DNA of 64,000 bases from Erodium maritimum (lineage: Eukaryota > Streptophyta > Magnoliopsida > Geraniales > Geraniaceae). Numbering within the stretch: the first letter of the stretch is position 1; the number at the start of each line of letters is the position of its first letter. Both the position numbers and the translations under genes were made by a program. The DNA lies in the NCBI GenBank assembly GCA_963921825.1, contig OY997589.1, positions 50,400,546 through 50,464,545 of the forward strand, given 5' to 3'. The notes beneath the pieces were generated by a model. The model did no database searches and was not told the origin of the DNA. It saw nothing but the letters and a program-made list of their open reading frames with translations. Shown here piece by piece: positions 58,507 through 64,000 of the stretch.

Positions 58507-60618
58507 ACATGGATTGCATTTCCTCCCTCATGGCTCCCAGCCATAACTTGGAGTTAGGCCCATCCACGACTTCCTGAAAGGTGGCTGGATCATAGTGATC
58601 CACCATGACTTCATTGTCACCTCCGGATACCATATCTTGGAGCTGGAAGATTGATCCTTTCAAATCGCCTTGGACCTTCCGGAATTGTAACACGAATTGG
58701 TTCTTACTCTACGACAATCTCTGGCTCCTTTCTACTGGGTTGCCAATTGGTTTAGACAGATCTGTACCATCCTGAATTTCTTCGAGATGCACAGTCCTCC
58801 CAATGACGTCTTTGGAAACAAAACTCCTTTTCCATAAAGACCCCACCCCATGCGACAAACACCATGTTCTCACTGGGATTGTAGAAGTAGTATCCCCTTG
58901 TTGCTTTGGGATACCACACGAAGGTGCATATCTCAGATCTTGGTTCGAGCTTAGTCGAAACCAAATGTTTCACATAAGCCTCGCAACCACAAATCTTTAG
59001 GAAGGACAAAGCGGGCATCATCCCATTTCATTTTTAAAATGGTGTCCCTTCCACACCCTTGTCGAAGCCCCGATTCACTATGAATGCGGTCGTCTCTAGA
59101 GCATAACCCCTGAAAGAGATTGGGAGATCAGTCCAACTAATCATGGAACGGACCATTGTCTAACAATGTCCGATTTCTCCGTTTGGCTACACATTTCAAC
59201 TACAGTGTCCCAGGAGGAGTCCATTCCAAAAGGATCCCATTCTCTTTTAGATGATCTAATAACTCTGTGCTCAAGTATTTTCCACCTCGATCCAATCGAA
59301 GTGCCTTAATACCTTTGTCGAGCTGGTTTTCTACTTTAGTCTTAAACTCTTTGAATTTATCAAAAGCTTCAGACTTATGTCTCACCGAATAGACATAACC
59401 ATATTTACTGTAATCATCAGTAAATGTGGTAAAGTAGCTAAAACCCCTCTTGGCAAGTGAACTTATTGGTCTACACACATTCGAGTGTATCAGCCCCAAT
59501 AATTCACCCGCCCTTTTATCGCGATCGATAAAAGGGAACTTTAGTCATTTTTCCCATCAAACAAACCTTGCACCTATCGATCGAATGGAACTCGAATGAA
59601 CCTGAAAGTTCGCACTTCTAAAGTACTGATAGGTGCTTCTTGTTTATGCGACCTAAATGACAGTGCCATAACAGAGTTAGGTTTAAATTGTTGGATTTAG
59701 ACCTCTTGGTATTAACGGAATATATAGAACTTGAGGCATTGTTAGCCATATCTAATATGTACAATCCTCCAACCAAGTCAGTACTGGTATAAAACATATC
59801 ATTGCATAGAACATTGAAAACTCCATTTCCAATATTAACATTATATCCTTCCTTGTCAAACATGGATACATATATAATATTCGTACTAAAAGTAGGTATG
59901 CAATATACATTATACAATACTAAGACAAGGCCTCTTGGCAAAGCAAGACTCATGGATCCTATAGCAGTTGCCATAACTCTGAGGTCCACTTCGTGCTTTC
60001 CAGACCTCTCCTACTTTCAGCCACCATATATAAGTGCATGTGTGAGATTCAGTCCTGGTATCTAATACCCATGAATCTTTGGAAGTAGAGAGATGTAGCT
60101 CTATAGAGTTAATACCGGATGAAGGCACGGTCCCACCGCCTTTCCTTAGATCATCCAGGTTTCCTGATGAAGGCGCAGTCCTACTGCCCTTCTTCAGATC
60201 ATCCACGCTATTTGATGAAGGCGCAGACCCACTGCCCTTCTTCAGATCAGCCGTGAACTTCCTGTAATCCCGGTTCCAATGACCAGGCTGTTGGCAGTAG
60301 AAGCAGACATTCTCATGTGTCTCATCTTTCCTGCCAAGTGCGCATGGGCCCCGCCCTTGCCACTTCCAATTCCCTTGTTGACCATCAGAATATCCTTGGA
60401 TCCCAAATCCCTGATATATTCTTCTCAGCAATTAATGACACTTCATGTAACTCTGATATGGTCTTAGAGACAGCCTTGTCATGGACATATTCTTTGCGTT
60501 CAGACTTGAGGACTATCCTCAAAATTCTGTACCAGTCAAAATAGTTTGTCCCATTTAGGTTGACCCTGTCAAGAATGGTTTTTAATGACAAACTATTAAT
60601 GTTCGCTGAATTTGCCAT
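58507..60618 (-). pseudogene. Decayed copia gag-pol, second copy, truncated in RT
   Basis: Same defects as the first copy: substituted protease DTG, lost integrase acids, substituted knuckle Cys. The 3' part is cut off by the duplication junction, so the remaining RT, RNase H, polypurine tract and 3' LTR are absent. Shared defects show the element was already dead before it was duplicated. Confidence 0.93.
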
Positions 60619-61893
60619 TTGATCTACAACAGATAAAATTCAATCAGTAAACTGAATAAATTTTATGAAGATCAAGCTTAAACACCAACAATCGATTCTA
60701 AACCTTTAGAATCTGAAACCAAGATCATTGATTCACTCGATTAAGCTGAACTAATGCTCACCACTTAATCGAGCTATGTAGGTAGGACTCCATCCAATCA
60801 CATCCAATGTGACTCTTGGCTAGGGTATGTACTTATGTACACGACTTACCCTATCTGTTACCCTAGCTCGACCTCAGGCCGAGAATCGTAGTCGGGTCCA
60901 CCAATTTTCAACTATGGCTCGTCACTATGTAGGTGCTCCGCTAATGCGCACGACACCCACATATGTCGTCCAAACCTACTACCCCGCTTCCCCATGGATG
61001 CTCCGCTAATGCGCACGACACCCATAGGACGGGGAGGTAGTAAGGTGTTGATGATTGGGAGGTATCGGACATGACCCGCTTTTACTTGTCCAGTTGTGTT
61101 CAAACCTTTGGCACATCCTAGATGCGATGAGCACATCAACTACATTCCAAATGCAATGATGCCTCAAATTACATCCAATGTAATTCTTCCTTTGAACCCT
61201 TCAACTACATCCAATGCAATGACGGTTCTAAGGGTTCACACACAAGGATTAAAATTCCAATTTTATCTTTGCATGTGAGGTGATATGCTCGGTAAATAAA
61301 GTTAAGCATGCAATTCTAAAACACATAGAATTAATCATGCATAAACTAAACCAAGCATAAATCGATAAATGTGCACATAATAGCCCCCCTAAACTAACTC
61401 CCACTAGCTTCTTGAGCTCCATCGACTCCAAGCCGATGCCAACACCCGAAAAGCCACCAAATGACCTTTTCGCCCTTTCTTCGTCTTGAGTAAAATATTA
61501 CAATTTAATATACGACTCGCAGGTCGGGAATAAATAAATATTACAAACAAGTGGCTCGACGACCACACCTTGAAAAAAAAATTATACGCTAACTCTAACG
61601 GCTCGCAGGCCGTGAAAAGCGATAAATAATTAAATCAAGCTCGGGGATATTATGTACACCATGCCAACATCACATCACACATCGTGTTATCAAACAAGCA
61701 TGTTATCAAACATCATGTGATTTTCCGGTTTTAATCAATAGCCAAGTTTCGAAAATTTTTGATGCTCGGTTTATCGAAACCGTTCAAAAATGAAACTTTT
61801 GAACATTTGATCTTCGAGTTCGTCATGACGGTTCCAAACTCGTCATAACTAACTAAACGGTTTAGCATTGGCATATCAACCATCCAATGGTCA
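60619..61893 (-). other. Copia 5' leader (second copy)
   Basis: Counterpart of 51315-52589 with no difference that I noticed. Immediately left of the LTR at 61894 the minus strand reads TGACCATTGGATGG, which is not a primer binding site. Confidence 0.7.
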
Positions 61894-64000
61894 TGTCACG
61901 CCCCAATTTCAGCGAATCGAACTCGGGACGCGAACTTTTAAAACATGAATACTTAAAAACCTGTTTTGAATAAAAGCTTTGACATTTCCATTTATTTACC
62001 AAAATAATAGTAGTATTTACAATACAAAAACGTCCCAACAAGTGGACAAGGTACACATCCGTCACTAGACTCAACAAAAGTAAAGACCAGACTCCGCTCC
62101 AAGCTCCATGAACTTCAAGAGCTCACCTAGTCCGTCCCACGAACAGTACCTGTAGGAAAAGCAGCTAGGGGTGAGCGTTCGCTCACCACCACGGATAACA
62201 GACTGACTACGGCATAATTAGCAGACAAAGCCAGTAACACTAAAACCAAACCCAACACTGGGACTATAGTCCCCAACTCAAGTACCCAACTGACCCACAA
62301 CCCGTTACCTTCCTCAACAGACTCAACACTCGATAACACAATGTAGACCCGACACAACTATCGACGACCTCCTCCAAGGACACGACAGAAAGAGTACACA
62401 ACGCCAAACAAGATCACAAAGGATCGCACACCAAACAAGATCACAAAGGATCGCATACCAGCTGCTCAGTAACCTCTCCCACTCACACGAACACGGATCA
62501 TGCTAGCCAAAGAATGCTTACAACCTGTGATACTCAAACTCGGACCAGGCCAGCCAAAGAATGCTTGCAACCTGTGTTACTCAAACTCGGACCAGGCCAG
62601 CCAAAGAATGCTTGCAACCTGTGTTACTCAAACTCGTGTCAGGCCAGCCAAAGAATGCTTGCAACCCGTTGATACTCAAACTTGGTCAGGCCAGCCAAAG
62701 AATGCTTGCAACCTACCGGGATCCGCAATCACAATCACACGCAAATTCATCGACCAGTAACAACACAAGTTCAACACTCACAGGCACTCATGGCCACCAA
62801 GACACCAACAGTAAAACTCGAACTCAACAGCCCCACAGGCACTCACGGCCTCCCAAGACACACCGATAGTAAGACACGGACTCAACAATCCCACAGGCAC
62901 TCACGGCCTCCCAAGACACCAACCATAAGACACGCTTGCAACTTACCGAGACTCTAACTCGTAAGCCAGCTAAATGAAGCTTGCAAACCCCCCCCCCCCC
63001 CCCCCCCCCCCCCCCGAGACTCTAACTCGGTCAGGCCAGCCAAAGACACCATCCTTAGTACACGGGCCCTCAAGGCTACCCAAAACACCAATTTAAATAC
63101 ACGGGCTCTCATGGCCACCCAAACTCAATCAATAAATAATAGGGCTCTCAAGGCCACCCAAAACTCGATAATAAAAATACGGGCTCTCAAGACCACCCAA
63201 ACTCAATCAATAAATAATACGGGCTCTCAAGGCCACCCAAAACTCGATAATAAAATACGGGCTCTCAAGACCACCCAAACTCAATCAATAAATAATACGG
63301 GCTCTCAAGGCCACCCAAAACTCGATAATAAAATACGGGCTCTCAAGGCCACCCAAACTCAATCAATAAATAATACGGGCTCTCAAGGCCACCCAGAACT
63401 CGATAATAAAATACGGGCTCTCAAGGCCACTCAAGACACCAAATAAGCAATCAACCTCCGGCTTAACCAAGCCTCCAACAGTCCTAACATCAACAGTTTC
63501 ACAATCAACCTTCGGGCATGGTCATATGCCTCCAGTACTCCTAATATCGATAAGTTCACAAACAACCTCCGGGCATGGTCATATGCCTCCAGTAAAACAA
63601 TTAACGCTAAGTTCTCTGTTCCTACGACACTACTAAGTGTCACAAGCCTTTCCAATAATTACTAAGTCCCCGTAACATGCCTTTCTAATAAACGCTACAA
63701 ACTCGTATCATGCTTTTCTAATATTTAAATAAACCTATTCAACCCACGACACCCCAGTGTCACATGCAATTCTACTGTTAACTTTCCCCAGTCAGGGCCG
63801 AGATCCGGCTACTTTTCCCTACCTCGTATATAATCCCAAAAGCGCTCCAACAACACCCGAAGTACACCCAGTCACTCGCCGAGCTTCCCTTTGCCTCGGT
63901 CCGTAGCACGATCTAAAAGAACACAAATTCAAAGTACTTTTAAACTAGTACGAATAAACCGAAAATTAACATACTTAACGCCCAAACGTAACCCCGACAA
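61894..64000 (-). mobile_element. LTR family B copy 5 (partial, runs off the window)
   Basis: Counterpart of LTR copy 4, starting TGTCACGCCCCAATTTCAG. It includes the inverted repeat (about 62169), minisatellite 1 (62503-62714), the poly-C run (62988-63015, 28 nt) and minisatellite 2 (about 63095-63430), and ends inside the LTR at the window edge. Confidence 0.93.
62988..63015. repeat. Poly-C tract, 28 nt (second copy)
   Basis: Run of 28 C after TTGCAAA, against 27 C after TTGCAA in the first copy. Confidence 0.95.

Larger units (their letters stand above)
58507..64000. repeat. Tandem segmental duplication, unit 2 (continues past the window)
   Basis: Near-identical repeat of 49203-54695. 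It contains the truncated copia gag-pol (58507-60618), the copia leader (60619-61893) and LTR B copy 5 (61894 onwards). The join at 58506/58507 fuses the leader of the gag-only element to the middle of copia RT, with no LTR end, target duplication or clear homology at the breakpoint. Confidence 0.95.

Noticed and set aside
52590..64000. A single chimeric retrotransposon with LTRs at 52590-56031 and 61894 onwards that has captured copia sequence.
   Set aside because: There is no primer binding site beside the second LTR, and the same copia leader lies outside the first LTR; tandem duplication explains both.

Overview
This is a plant nuclear window. Three spliced genes with GT-AG introns encode proteins that closely resemble angiosperm (eudicot-type) families, and most of the rest is LTR retrotransposons, solo LTRs, MITE-like elements, a SINE-like repeat and a LINE fragment. 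I cannot name the species.

Genes. All three lie on the minus strand in the left 26 kb. They are a WAT1-related EamA/nodulin MtN21-type transporter (5752-8854, 7 exons, 389 aa), the Golgi tethering subunit COG6 (9677-16274, 10 exons, 687 aa) and a SKIP31-like F-box protein (21599-25656, 9 exons, 312 aa). I rebuilt every exon by hand from splice sites and family similarity, and all three reading frames close. The proteins act in different places (a membrane transporter, the conserved oligomeric Golgi complex, a presumed SCF ubiquitin ligase), so there is no shared pathway. From memory, SKIP31 and a WAT1-related gene are neighbours in Arabidopsis, so their proximity here may be old microsynteny.

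Left flank (1-5700). A foldback-like element has long diverged terminal inverted repeats around a tandem array. It is followed by a diverged copy of LTR family A and an LTR-like relic.

Middle (16-46 kb). This is a nest of solo LTRs. Family A is a Ty1/copia LTR of exactly 1688 bp in three copies. Families B and C are large related Ty3/gypsy-type LTRs of about 2.9-3.4 kb with internal minisatellite arrays. Several insertions have clear 5-bp target duplications (AACCC, GAGTC, ACCGG). One solo LTR sits inside a decayed MYB/trihelix-like gene, one inside another solo LTR, and one inside an older copy of its own family.

Right part (46-64 kb). A decayed minus-strand copia element (3' LTR, polypurine tract, degenerate gag-pol, leader) is interrupted in its leader by a minus-strand family B element. 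That element keeps a long intact gag ORF but has lost essentially all of pol, so it looks like a gag-only (TR-GAG-like) element. The stretch 49203-58506 (9304 bp, part copia and part gag-only element) is then repeated head to tail from 58507 to the window end with only a handful of visible differences. This is either a very recent tandem segmental duplication or an assembly duplication. It and the gag-only element are the most unusual features. I found no rRNA or tRNA genes and no CRISPR array.
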